A stretch of DNA of 22,502 bases from a virus. Made by a program: the position numbers and the translations under genes. Below the pieces are notes generated by a model. That model was not told the DNA's origin. It was given only the letters and a program-made list of their open reading frames with translations, and did not search any database. The DNA is taken from the IMG/VR virus record IMGVR_UViG_3300037199_000247, positions 1 to 22,502 of that record. One strand, 5' to 3'. Positions 12,684 through 21,215 of this stretch are shown piece after piece (the first letter of the stretch is position 1; the number at the start of each line of letters is the position of its first letter).

Positions 12684-15595
12684 GTTTCCTCGGCGGCGCC
12701 AACGCAGCAATGAGCGCAAACCGGCGCGTGGTCGCGCAGTCGCCCGTCGCTTCCAACATCCTCGGCACGCCGTGGCCGACGTTGTGGGGATTGCGCGGGC
12801 TGAACGGAACGGTCATCGCGTGGACGAACCACACATTCAACAGCGGCGGGGCATCAGGCAAGGGCGGTGGCCAGGTGTCAAGCGGCGAGAAAGACTACCG
12901 CACGTTCGCGCTCGGCCTGTGCATCGGACCGGTGGATCGCCTTACAGAAATCTGGTACGACAACGAGCTGATCTGGCAGGGGAACATCAGCATCGCCTCG
13001 GCGGCGACCACAGCATCGGCCACGGTCGGCATCGGCGGCGTGGTGCTCACGGACAACCTGCAGCGCGGCACGATCACGTTTTATTTCGGCCTCGATACGC
13101 AGACGCAAGACCCGGTCCTCGCCAAATTCATTCCCGACGCGCCGTTCTACCGTGGCATGTGCTACGCGGTGTTCCACGGGCCGCGCACCGGCACGAAAGG
13201 CTTTCGTCTGGGCAATGCCGACACGCTTGCGCAGATCGCACTCTATGTGGAACGAATCCCGGCTTCATTGCCGGGCATGGAGTTTACACTCCAGACGCAA
13301 AGCGCTCCGCAGAACGGTGGAATCGTGAACAGCAGTGTGATTTTCGCTGCCGACGATTCGGCATTCACCGGCACGGGCAGCATCATCTACGTGCTCAATG
13401 TACAGGGCGCCAGTAGCAGCTCAACAGCATTGGTCACCGTCAGTAATCTCGACGGATCGGACACCGCGACAGGCTCGTTCCTGATCACCAGCGGTACGAC
13501 GTTCGCCGTGGGCAGTTTCGGGTTGAAGGCCACGCTCACGTGGACCGGGGGCGCGCTGGTCCCTTCGGCGGACACAGCGCAATGGTCGATTCTGCTAACC
13601 AGTAACATGGACGTACCGGGCGGCGCGAACGTAGCCGGCATGCTGTACGAGCTTTTAACGAGCAGCGTTCACGGCATCGCGCTCGACCTCGCCGTGATCG
13701 ATTCCGCCGCGTTCAATACCGCGGCGCTGGCGTTGCTGCAGACGGGCCTCTCACACCTGGTCAAGGACAAGGGCGACGCGCGCACACTCATCGAGGACAT
13801 CCTCAAGAACGTCCAGGGCGCCCTCACCATCAACAATGGGCTGCTCGGCTTGCGTCTGCTCAGCGGCGGCAATTCGGTGCTCACACTGCAAGCCGATGAC
13901 GTCGTTGCCCTCAAACAGCGGCCCGGTTCCTGGTACGAAGTGCCACAGCGATGCCTCGTCAAATACAACGACATCAACCGTAAGTTCCACGACACGATTC
14001 TGCCGCTACCGGGTGCGGGGGATTTTGGAAACGACGAGAAGACGCTTCAGATCGATCTGCCAATGGTCACCAACGCGGACGTGGCGCGACTGATCGGCAC
14101 GCGGTTGCGCATGCTGGAAACGCTGCCGAAGAATCCTGACACCATCACCTGCGGCCGCGGTGCGTTCCAACTCCAGTTTGGCGACGTGTGCGTCATCAAC
14201 GATCCGCCCCGCGGCTACAGCTCAACCATTCCCTTGATCGTCATCGCCATCCGCGAGCACGGCATGGGCGACGAACTGATCGAGATCGATGTCGTGCCGA
14301 ATATCTTTGGCTTTCTGCCGGCAATTCCGCTCTCGGTCGGAGGAGGTGGCGGTGGTGGTGGCGGCGGGAGCAGTCCAATCGAGCCGATCCAGTTGCAGGA
14401 TGTCGTCGAGTTGCCGTGGGACTTCGCGCAGGACGGCTCAAAGCAGTTCACCCTCTTCGCCGCGCGTCCGCAAGCCGACGTGGAAGGCATGGCACTCTAC
14501 GCGTCCACCGAGAATCCTCCCGTTGACTATGACCTCGTTGATTCCGACGCACCATTCCACGCGGGCGGGACGGTTGTCGATTCCAGCTTCTCGCCGTTCA
14601 CGATGGACCGCGCCGCGTACATCGACTTCAAGCAGGGCAGCGACGACATCGACGGGTTCTCGTCACTCTCGGATACGGACTGGTTTGCCTACAAGATGCT
14701 GGTACTGATCGGCAGCGGGATCAATGCCGGGCTTTACGCCGCCTGCCAGTTGGTTTATCTCGGCGGCACAAGCTGGCGCATCCTGGGGATATTCGGGCCG
14801 CTGTCCGACACGCCCATACCGTCACCGAGTCCGGGCGATCCGCTGTGGGTGTTCCGCATTCAGCCGCTGTATACCGTCCCCGGCGAACCAGCATGGGTCA
14901 TCAATTCGTTGCTGTCGTTCAAGGCCATCCCGTTCGGCAGCCGAATCTCTCCGAGTTTGGGCGATGCCCTGCTCGCGCAGCTCACGATCCTGTCGCGCGC
15001 GCAACGGCCGTTCCCGGCCGATAACCTGATCGCCAACGGGCGCAGCGCATCGATGACGCCGCTTTACAATGGCGATATCAATCTCGCGTGGATCCTGCGC
15101 GACCGCGGATTCGGGTTCGGTTACGAAACGAACCCAAGTGAGTTCGACCCTTCAATCCCCAGCGAAGTGGACACCTGCGACGTGGAGATTTGGGTCGGCG
15201 GCACGCTGAAGCGGACGACAACAGTGAGCGTGCGCCACGACACAGTGCAAACGTCCACGCTGGCCGTAGCGACGGCCCAACAGTTCACGGTCGGCAGTGT
15301 CGCCGGCCTGCAACCGGGCGACCGCATCAGCCTCGTCGACGGCGGCATCGAGTATTTCGGTCGCATCCAATCGATCAGCGGCCTGACGATCACGCTCTTC
15401 TCACCGCTGCCGATAGTGCCCGTGGCCGACGAACTGGTGACCCGCTACGAATCAGTCGGCTACATCTATGACGCTGCGACCAACGCCAGTGACAATGGCG
15501 GCACTCCCGCCGCGTCGGTGGATGTGAAAGTGTACGCGAACCTCAACGGCCTGCGCGCCCTGCGCCCGGCAGAACTCACGGTGATAAAACAATGA
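12680..15595 (+). CDS. Large tail-tip (host specificity/central tail hub) protein
   Basis: This 971-aa protein begins at ATG 12680 (ATGA overlap; AGGAGG at 12669-12674). It occupies the place of lambda gpJ, GTA 'megatron' and D3112 tip proteins. The first 190 residues, with GTPWPTLWGLRGLNGT, LCIGPVDRLTEIWYDNELIW and FYRGMCYAVFHGPRTG, follow the usual pattern of tip proteins (IG-I--I--I--D-----G). Residues about 365-545 resemble the phage tail 3 domain, with TINNGLLGLRLL and a late FGDVCVINDPP. A run of ten glycines (about 555-564) forms a flexible linker to a C-terminal half of beta-sandwich repeats, likely fibronectin-like spacers leading to fibre attachment. No TIM-barrel lysin is evident. 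The exact family is uncertain; the role is well supported by order and size. Confidence 0.78.
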   Translation: MSFLGGANAAMSANRRVVAQSPVASNILGTPWPTLWGLRGLNGTVIAWTNHTFNSGGASGKGGGQVSSGEKDYRTFALGLCIGPVDRLTEIWYDNELIWQGNISIASAATTASATVGIGGVVLTDNLQRGTITFYFGLDTQTQDPVLAKFIPDAPFYRGMCYAVFHGPRTGTKGFRLGNADTLAQIALYVERIPASLPGMEFTLQTQSAPQNGGIVNSSVIFAADDSAFTGTGSIIYVLNVQGASSSSTALVTVSNLDGSDTATGSFLITSGTTFAVGSFGLKATLTWTGGALVPSADTAQWSILLTSNMDVPGGANVAGMLYELLTSSVHGIALDLAVIDSAAFNTAALALLQTGLSHLVKDKGDARTLIEDILKNVQGALTINNGLLGLRLLSGGNSVLTLQADDVVALKQRPGSWYEVPQRCLVKYNDINRKFHDTILPLPGAGDFGNDEKTLQIDLPMVTNADVARLIGTRLRMLETLPKNPDTITCGRGAFQLQFGDVCVINDPPRGYSSTIPLIVIAIREHGMGDELIEIDVVPNIFGFLPAIPLSVGGGGGGGGGGSSPIEPIQLQDVVELPWDFAQDGSKQFTLFAARPQADVEGMALYASTENPPVDYDLVDSDAPFHAGGTVVDSSFSPFTMDRAAYIDFKQGSDDIDGFSSLSDTDWFAYKMLVLIGSGINAGLYAACQLVYLGGTSWRILGIFGPLSDTPIPSPSPGDPLWVFRIQPLYTVPGEPAWVINSLLSFKAIPFGSRISPSLGDALLAQLTILSRAQRPFPADNLIANGRSASMTPLYNGDINLAWILRDRGFGFGYETNPSEFDPSIPSEVDTCDVEIWVGGTLKRTTTVSVRHDTVQTSTLAVATAQQFTVGSVAGLQPGDRISLVDGGIEYFGRIQSISGLTITLFSPLPIVPVADELVTRYESVGYIYDAATNASDNGGTPAASVDVKVYANLNGLRALRPAELTVIKQ

Positions 15596-15596
15596 A

Positions 15597-15631
15597 ACCC
15601 TCTTCGCGCCCTTCGTGGCTTCGTGGTGAAC
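15597..15631 (+). repeat. CTTCGTGG-type host repeat at a gene junction
   Basis: The 40-base gap between the tip gene and the next gene consists almost entirely of CTCTTCGCGCCCTTCGTGGC followed by TTCGTGGTGAA, a degenerate direct repeat of TTCG(C/T)G units. Such sequences are widespread interspersed repeats in planctomycete and verrucomicrobial genomes (from memory). The final GTGGTGA is the only, weak, ribosome-site-like text before ATG 15636. Confidence 0.65.
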
Positions 15632-15635
15632 ACTT

Positions 15636-16097
15636 ATGAGCGTACTAGCAAACGGGACGGAAGATTTGCCATTTGGCCTCACACCGGCTGCAGCCTACGC
15701 CATCATCAACACCGCAATTCAGAAAATCGCGCAGATGAACCTGCTCGACAAGGACGTTCCGTTCTTCGGGCTGGTGCGCGACGGCCAGGTACGCGGTACG
15801 TCGCAGATCGCCATCGAACGACTCATCACCGCCGTTGAAATCCGCACCGAAAGCGCCGCGCCTGTGGGCAGTGCACTACTGATCCAGCTTGTGGTCGGCG
15901 GTACGCTGCAATCGCAACAATATTCCCTCGCCGCCGGCAGTACCTACACACTTGTAAGCGTCACCGGGGACGGCAACGGCGGCGCCGGCTCTGGCCTCGT
16001 CGTCCCCGTCAACACCACACTCGCCGTCCAGATCATCAACAGCAACCAGGCCGCCGATGTGGTTGTTACGCCCAAAACCCAATTGAGGATTCTATGA
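15636..16097 (+). CDS. Small beta-rich tail-associated protein (fibre base?)
   Basis: This 153-aa protein lies between the tip protein and the fibre. An N-terminal amphipathic part (TPAAAYAIINTAIQKIAQMN) precedes a beta-sandwich region (ITAVEIRTESAAPVGSALLI, TLQSQQYSLAAGSTYTLVSV, NTTLAVQIINS) resembling the small domain that often caps phage baseplate or fibre-attachment proteins (a strand, nucleus and AG-T--TL pattern). No signal peptide is present, in contrast to the following genes. Its stop overlaps the fibre start (ATGA, 16094). I do not recognise a named family; a fibre anchor or accessory receptor-binding protein is the best guess from position. Confidence 0.6.
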   Translation: MSVLANGTEDLPFGLTPAAAYAIINTAIQKIAQMNLLDKDVPFFGLVRDGQVRGTSQIAIERLITAVEIRTESAAPVGSALLIQLVVGGTLQSQQYSLAAGSTYTLVSVTGDGNGGAGSGLVVPVNTTLAVQIINSNQAADVVVTPKTQLRIL

Positions 16098-17779
16098 AAC
16101 GAATTTTGATCCTGCTTTTAGCGATCACGATGTTTGCGTTCTCTTCACGCGCCGGCAATGTCTACCCCTTCCGCCTCAGCAATGGCACCGCGACCGGCGA
16201 AGTGGACGAAGTGTTTTTCAGCGCCAGCGACATCACGCTTTCGATCACCAACATTCCCGGTGCCGGCAAGCGCGCCATCATCGGCATCATCGGCGGCGGC
16301 GGTGGCGGCGGATCGAACAACACGATCCTCGTTGCCGGCAACGGCCTTGACTTCACCGATCTCGGCGGTGGCACGAACTCGCTCGCCATCGATCCCTCGA
16401 TTGTGGCGACGAATCCGGTCAGCGGTAGCGGCGGCGGTCTCACCAACGTCCTCGACAGCGCGGGCGGCACGTATTCCTTGGTCGGCCACACCAACCAGCC
16501 GACACTGCTGATCAAAGGCTTGACCAACGAAAGCCCGGTCACGCTCACGATCACAGATCGCGGCACGATGCTCGGTTTCCTGGTCGCCACGCAAGGCGGC
16601 TTCGGCCAGACCAACGCGTGGACCACCAACGGCCTGCCGTGGGCCGTGTCAGACACATTCGGTTTCTCCAACGCTTCGTCCGTCGTCGGTCTGGCGTTCA
16701 CCAATCTCGGCGGCGTGCCGACGATCCACCTCGTGCCCGACAGCACCATCGCACGCACCGGACAATCCCAGACGTGGAGCGCCCCGCAGACCTTCAACAG
16801 CAGTGCGACGTTGACACTCGGCGCGCCGACCTGGTTCAAGAGCAGCGTGACTATCAGCGACAACGTCACCATCGTTTCCAATGCCACCGTTGGCGGAAGC
16901 CTGACGGTAGGCACCGACGCGATGATCAGCGGCAACGTGAATGCCGGCAGCTTCACCGGTTCCATGAACGGCGGCAACATCACCGGCAACCAGAGCGTCG
17001 GGACAAATACGCTCACCGCATTCGGCAGCAACACCGGCACCATCGGCAGCGCAGGGCAATTCCTCGTCGTGCACCTGAACTCCGCGGGCATTCCCGATGG
17101 CTGGAGCACGGCCACCGGCAGCAGCCTCGCCACATCGACAAATTCCATCAGTGCCGTGCAACTAAACGGCTCATGGAACAATGGCGTCATCGGGCTAACC
17201 ATCAGCAATATGAGCGTGGCCACCATCAACGGCACCACGGTCACAGTCGGTTTCGCATCCGCCCCGTTTGAGAACATTACCGTGCTCAATGGCGCGACCA
17301 ACTACACCCTGCACGGCTCAAGCCTGACAATTTCAAATCTGCTATCGGGATTCGGCGTGGTGGTCACCAATCGCGGTGGCGGTCAGATTGACATTGGGGG
17401 CACAGTGACGATGCTCTCGAATAGCGCGAGCTCTTTCTTGAGTGTTAGCGGCACAGCATCAAGTCCAACTGTCACAGTGGAAACCGCGGCCTCGACCATT
17501 ATTCCGGTCGTCACGACCCGAACGCTGCGGGTTATAAATTTGGTTTCAATGCAACCGCCAACGGAGTCAACCCAACTGCCCAACTCGTCATCCAAGATGG
17601 CGCTAACCAGCAGTACTTGTACTTTACCCGTGACGGCCCAAAGAGCGGAGAGCAGTTCATCTCTTTCAACGACAGCACCGGCGGAAACGTATCGTTTGGC
17701 CAAGAGCCGACCGGTAATGCGAGTGGTGACAAACGCGACATTAACATCTCGTCGAGCGTTTCTGTCGGTGGGCTCATAG
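16094..17779 (+). CDS. Tail fibre with Sec signal peptide, N-terminal part of a frameshifted gene
   Basis: The gene starts at ATG 16094 (GAGGAT, 16085-16090; ATGA overlap). Residues 1-21 (MKRILILLLAITMFAFSSRAG) form a clear Sec signal peptide, odd for a virion protein. Then come a glycine run (about 66-72), GSGGGLTNVLDS, and long Thr/Ser/Asn/Gly-rich stretches with short repeats (SGNVNAGSFTGSMNGGNITG; TGTIGSAGQFLVV), as in trimeric tail fibres. Fibre-like sequence runs to about residue 474 (STIIPVVTT, near 17515). After that this frame gives basic, serine-rich nonsense until the stop at 17779, while the -1 frame reads smoothly (NAAGYKFGFNATANG). A single missing base near 17518-17523 would explain it. 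Whether this is mutation, assembly error or a real switch is open. Confidence 0.72.
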   Translation: MKRILILLLAITMFAFSSRAGNVYPFRLSNGTATGEVDEVFFSASDITLSITNIPGAGKRAIIGIIGGGGGGGSNNTILVAGNGLDFTDLGGGTNSLAIDPSIVATNPVSGSGGGLTNVLDSAGGTYSLVGHTNQPTLLIKGLTNESPVTLTITDRGTMLGFLVATQGGFGQTNAWTTNGLPWAVSDTFGFSNASSVVGLAFTNLGGVPTIHLVPDSTIARTGQSQTWSAPQTFNSSATLTLGAPTWFKSSVTISDNVTIVSNATVGGSLTVGTDAMISGNVNAGSFTGSMNGGNITGNQSVGTNTLTAFGSNTGTIGSAGQFLVVHLNSAGIPDGWSTATGSSLATSTNSISAVQLNGSWNNGVIGLTISNMSVATINGTTVTVGFASAPFENITVLNGATNYTLHGSSLTISNLLSGFGVVVTNRGGGQIDIGGTVTMLSNSASSFLSVSGTASSPTVTVETAASTIIPVVTTRTLRVINLVSMQPPTESTQLPNSSSKMALTSSTCTLPVTAQRAESSSSLSTTAPAETYRLAKSRPVMRVVTNATLTSRRAFLSVGS

Positions 17780-18570
17780 TAGCTAATCAGGACAATAACG
17801 GGACCGGCCTAGGCGGCTACCAATTCTACGAGAACGACCCGCAATTTCCCCGGATACTGTTCACGAACGACAAGCAAGCCATCAATACCAATACTGCTTG
17901 GGTCCATGAGACGTACGCGAGTTTCGGAAACTGGACGAATTCTGGCAAAGCTGCAACGCTCACGGGAGGCGGTCTAATTGTTATTGGCTCAAACGAATAC
18001 TGGCTGGCGGTTGGCCGGGCGGTTGGCTCAGTGACCGGCGCCAAGGCCAAAGAATATCCCACGAACAGCTTTTCAGGTTTCTTCTTCTCGCCAGTATCAT
18101 CGGCACAGAGCAATAAATCTTTCCTGGCTGTGCGGGACGCCTCAAATGGCTTGTGGCTGATAGGCGTCGGTTCCAATGGCGCTCACGGCGTTTTTCAGAC
18201 GAACGATTTCTCGACGCCGGTAGCTTTACAATTTATCACCAACCTTCTTACGGCGGTCACTGACACTTACACCAATTCAGGGCGCGGCGAGATTTCCGTC
18301 ACGGTGAATTTTACCTCGGTGCTCGGGAACTCTGCTGTCAGTTGGATGTTTGAGTTCTCTACCAATTCGACTGGCACGATAGCGACCAACACAATCGACT
18401 ATGTTTCGGAGCCGGCAATAGCCCTGACAGAAACCAAGGTGATGCGAGGCGTGATGGACGCGGGCTACGCACTCTGCATCTCCAACCTATCATCCGGCGG
18501 AGCCACTCTCACGATCGGCACCGAGTCCGGCGCGCCTGCCAACGCGCCAAACCGCATCACGTTCTATTGA
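17521..18570 (+). CDS. Tail fibre, C-terminal part (after the frameshift)
   Basis: The frame is open from 17449 but becomes fibre-like only from about 17521, giving roughly 349 residues that continue the upstream fibre. No ATG or GTG with a ribosome site lies near the start, and a TTG at 17617 is unconvincing, so this is best read as the second half of one protein of about 825 aa. It contains QLVIQDGANQQYLYFTRDG, WVHETYASFGNWTNSGKAAT, several aromatic-rich strands, and an ending SNLSSGGATLTIGTESGAP, consistent with a receptor-binding tip. Codon use is visibly more AT-tolerant (GTA, ATA, CTA, TCT codons) than in the N-terminal part, suggesting a different origin. The receptor cannot be guessed. 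Confidence 0.65.
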   Translation, partial: NAAGYKFGFNATANGVNPTAQLVIQDGANQQYLYFTRDGPKSGEQFISFNDSTGGNVSFGQEPTGNASGDKRDINISSSVSVGGLIVANQDNNGTGLGGYQFYENDPQFPRILFTNDKQAINTNTAWVHETYASFGNWTNSGKAATLTGGGLIVIGSNEYWLAVGRAVGSVTGAKAKEYPTNSFSGFFFSPVSSAQSNKSFLAVRDASNGLWLIGVGSNGAHGVFQTNDFSTPVALQFITNLLTAVTDTYTNSGRGEISVTVNFTSVLGNSAVSWMFEFSTNSTGTIATNTIDYVSEPAIALTETKVMRGVMDAGYALCISNLSSGGATLTIGTESGAPANAPNRITFY

Positions 18571-18608
18571 CAAACCGTTCAATCCCAATCATGAAAGGAA
18601 AAACAAAG

Positions 18609-18848
18609 ATGCACGCATTCATCGCCGTAGTCCTCATCCTCAGTGGGTGTATCAACTGCCCGCCCGCCGGCACCGTTATCACCAACACGGTCACGCTAAC
18701 CATCGGCACCAACGTCTTAGCCAGTGCCGCTATGTCGAATGGTGTCCTGGTGGTCACTGCTACGGTACCAAGCAATCAGGTCACCGCCGTCAGCGCAGCT
18801 ATCGGCACGAACTCCACGTCGAGCCAAGTTATCCTTACCACGCCATGA
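18609..18848 (+). CDS. Small lipoprotein
   Basis: The 79-aa product starts best at ATG 18609, nine bases after AAAGGA (18594-18599); ATG 18591 would include that site within the gene. The N-terminus is MHAFIAVVLILSGCINC, a hydrophobic stretch ending in the lipobox LSGC with cysteine at residue 14, so a lipid-anchored protein is likely. The short mature part is threonine-rich (NTVTLTIGTNVLASAAMSNG; SNQVTAVSAAIG) and resembles fibre-like beta strands more than an Rz1-type spanin, which would be proline-rich. Its stop overlaps the spike start (ATGA, 18845), implying coupled translation. It could be a fibre accessory, a superinfection-exclusion lipoprotein, or a spanin-like factor; nothing in the sequence decides. 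Confidence 0.65.
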   Translation: MHAFIAVVLILSGCINCPPAGTVITNTVTLTIGTNVLASAAMSNGVLVVTATVPSNQVTAVSAAIGTNSTSSQVILTTP

Positions 18849-21208
18849 AGCGCGTCCTATTCATCGCTTTTGTGCTCTTCGTGTCTGCTTCGGCCTGTTC
18901 GTGTTTTGCTACGGGCACGAACGTGACAGCCGTCCGCCTGCAGGGCTGGTTGTTACCGTTCAGCCAGATCGTCACGGCTGCGCCACCGACGGTCGTTACC
19001 AACCAGGTGTTCAATGAGTGGTACGGGCCGTTCGCGTCGTGGACGAACGTGATGGCGTGGGGTGCGGCTTGCGACGGGGTGACGGACGACAGTACCGCCG
19101 TGTCCAATGCGCTGGCGGCAGTGGGCACGGGCACGTGTTCGCCGGTACTGTTGATTCCGGGCATGTGTCGGGTGACAAAGAAGCCGTGGTTGAGCCAGCG
19201 GATCAATGTGGCCATTATTGGGACTAATCGCGATACTTGCGGATTCATTTACGATGGCGGCACGGTAAGCGACAGCGATGCCAACAATTCCGGGGCGTCG
19301 TCGTGCTTTCACATTGACGGCGTAAACAACTCGTATTTTGCGCGGCTGACCTTCAACGGCAACGGCAAAGCGCGCACGGTGCTGGCGAGCAGCCAACAGA
19401 GCAACGGCGGGATCTTCGACAACAACAACCTTTTCGAGGACATCGTTGTGAAGAATTCCGCGCCGGACGGCATCGGGATTGACGGTGGACACTTTGGGTG
19501 GGGTTTCTCTAACGACGAGTTCGTGCGGTGCCTCATCCAAACCAACGCGTTTGGGGCAGAGCTGGAGAACTTCAACGCGCTGGACGCGTGGTTCACTGAC
19601 TGCCTGTTCGAGAGCAACAATGTGGCCATCAACGTTAACTTCGGTGACGCCCACGCGTATCATTCTTTCTTCCGTCACAACGGGATCGACTTCAGCCACA
19701 ATCCCGGCGCTGCCTTCTGTTCGCTGGTCAGCAACACCAGCTACCAGTCCGGGATATTCCTCGTTACAACCAACCAGGGTACCGCCGGCACACAGTTGCT
19801 ATTGAAGGGCAACACGGTGATCGACCCGTCGAACATCCCTTACCGCATGGGTCAATACGGTCCCGTGGTCATGTTGGACAACTCCACGCTGACGACGAAC
19901 GCCACGATCTATTTCTACAACGGCACGTGGGGAGATTTGGTCGCGGTTGGCAATACCAATGGCATCTCCAACTGGTTGACGATTTCCGGCAGCACGTCGA
20001 TGCGGACGAACCTGGTGGACAACTACGTGGTGAACCGCGCCTCGCTGACGTTCACCCTCCCGGCACCGCCGCTGTCTGCCACCAACCTCCAGCGGACGGT
20101 GTTCGAGATGACGACCAACGTCACGCCGTCGATGCTGCAGGGAAGCATCAATAGTGCGGCGGATGGCTGCGTGTTTCATATCCCGGCGAACGTGGCGGAT
20201 ACCGCGAACCACATCATCACGTTCAACTCGACGGTAACGATCCCGACCAACAAGGACGTCCGGATCGTGGGAGACGGGATATATACGAAGTTAACATGGA
20301 ACAACGGCAGCAGCTCATTTTTCACGTGTCCGTACCCATCGCACGCGACATTTTCACATTTGTACCTATATGGCAACGACGGCAACGGGTCGGATGGCAA
20401 GATCCCCAACGCGATTGCCATTTCGGGTGTCAGCACGACGGCGGCGCGGGTGTATCTGCGGGCGAGCAACATGCAACGGGGGTGCGTGGCGAACCTGTAT
20501 CTTGGGGATTGCCCGAACACCGTGGTGGACGTTGAGGGGTTGAGTTATGGGGCAACCGCCACGGCGCCGGCGAGCGGTACGAACATCGTGCTCGGCGGAC
20601 GCGGTAAAGTGCGGTTCATCCAATCGGACAGCGGAGTAGACAAGATCAGCTACGTCTGCACCAACGGCGGGCAGTTGTACGTGGAAACCTCCTATAACGA
20701 AGGGGTGGGGACGAGCGGCGACACGATTTTTCTGGTGGGCGGTGGAGGGACGATCACGTTTCTGGACACGAAACTGGTGGAGAACATCGGCAGCGATGAT
20801 TTCAGCGGGGCGACGTCGAACGGGTTTGCGGTGGCCAACCTGAGCGGCCAGCTCTCATTCCTCAATTGCGGGAACATGATTGACTGGTTTAACATTACAG
20901 GTGGAACCACGGGCCTGATTTGGATCAATGGAAACACGACATTCAACAGCCCGGTCGGCACGTTCCCTATTCTCAATTCAACGAATGATACGCCGGTGCA
21001 GACGATGAACTACAACTACAACGGCAGCGGTTCCCGCTACAGCAATGTCCTATCCGCCTCCGCTGCCTTCACCCGCCAGATGCTCGCCCAGGCGCGCGCG
21101 GAGTACACGGATCGCGCCCCGATGGAACGCCGCACGAACCAGACCGACGTGCTGCTGGAGCAGGTGTACTTCGAGTTGGGCAGTCAAAATCTCAGTGTGA
21201 CGCCATGA
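18845..21208 (+). CDS. Pectate-lyase-fold tail spike with signal peptide
   Basis: This 787-aa protein starts at ATG 18845 (ATGA overlap with the lipoprotein); a longer open frame upstream is a shadow. Residues 1-23 (MKRVLFIAFVLFVSASACSC) form a Sec signal peptide. NVMAWGAACDGVTDDSTAVS (about 68-87) is the hallmark start of the pectate lyase 3 (PF12708) beta-helix, N-V-DFGA-GDG-TDDT-A. A first helix of NN- and SN-rich turns follows to about residue 370. A second region (about 440-720) restarts with HIPANVADTANHIITF and DVRIVGDGIYTKLTW, suggesting two beta-helix domains in tandem. The C-terminus (QMLAQARAEYTDRAPMERRT) is helical and charged, perhaps a trimerisation segment. Such spikes bind or cut surface polysaccharide; catalytic residues cannot be named from sequence alone. 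Confidence 0.82.
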   Translation: MKRVLFIAFVLFVSASACSCFATGTNVTAVRLQGWLLPFSQIVTAAPPTVVTNQVFNEWYGPFASWTNVMAWGAACDGVTDDSTAVSNALAAVGTGTCSPVLLIPGMCRVTKKPWLSQRINVAIIGTNRDTCGFIYDGGTVSDSDANNSGASSCFHIDGVNNSYFARLTFNGNGKARTVLASSQQSNGGIFDNNNLFEDIVVKNSAPDGIGIDGGHFGWGFSNDEFVRCLIQTNAFGAELENFNALDAWFTDCLFESNNVAINVNFGDAHAYHSFFRHNGIDFSHNPGAAFCSLVSNTSYQSGIFLVTTNQGTAGTQLLLKGNTVIDPSNIPYRMGQYGPVVMLDNSTLTTNATIYFYNGTWGDLVAVGNTNGISNWLTISGSTSMRTNLVDNYVVNRASLTFTLPAPPLSATNLQRTVFEMTTNVTPSMLQGSINSAADGCVFHIPANVADTANHIITFNSTVTIPTNKDVRIVGDGIYTKLTWNNGSSSFFTCPYPSHATFSHLYLYGNDGNGSDGKIPNAIAISGVSTTAARVYLRASNMQRGCVANLYLGDCPNTVVDVEGLSYGATATAPASGTNIVLGGRGKVRFIQSDSGVDKISYVCTNGGQLYVETSYNEGVGTSGDTIFLVGGGGTITFLDTKLVENIGSDDFSGATSNGFAVANLSGQLSFLNCGNMIDWFNITGGTTGLIWINGNTTFNSPVGTFPILNSTNDTPVQTMNYNYNGSGSRYSNVLSASAAFTRQMLAQARAEYTDRAPMERRTNQTDVLLEQVYFELGSQNLSVTP

Positions 21209-21215
21209 TGGGTTC

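Noticed and set aside
16285-16312. Collagen-like repeat in the fibre
   Set aside because: The glycine run lacks a G-X-Y period and is better seen as a flexible linker, as in the tip protein near 14340.
17617-18570. Independent gene starting with TTG at 17617
   Set aside because: There is no ribosome site, and sensible sequence in this frame extends upstream to about 17521, joining the fibre.
18647-18844. Upstream extension of the spike to 18647
   Set aside because: It would overlap the lipoprotein gene completely and hide the signal peptide at 18845; the residues are histidine/arginine-rich shadow sequence.
18609-18848. Rz1-type spanin
   Set aside because: A lipobox is present but the mature part is threonine-rich rather than proline-rich, and no holin, endolysin or Rz-like gene is nearby.
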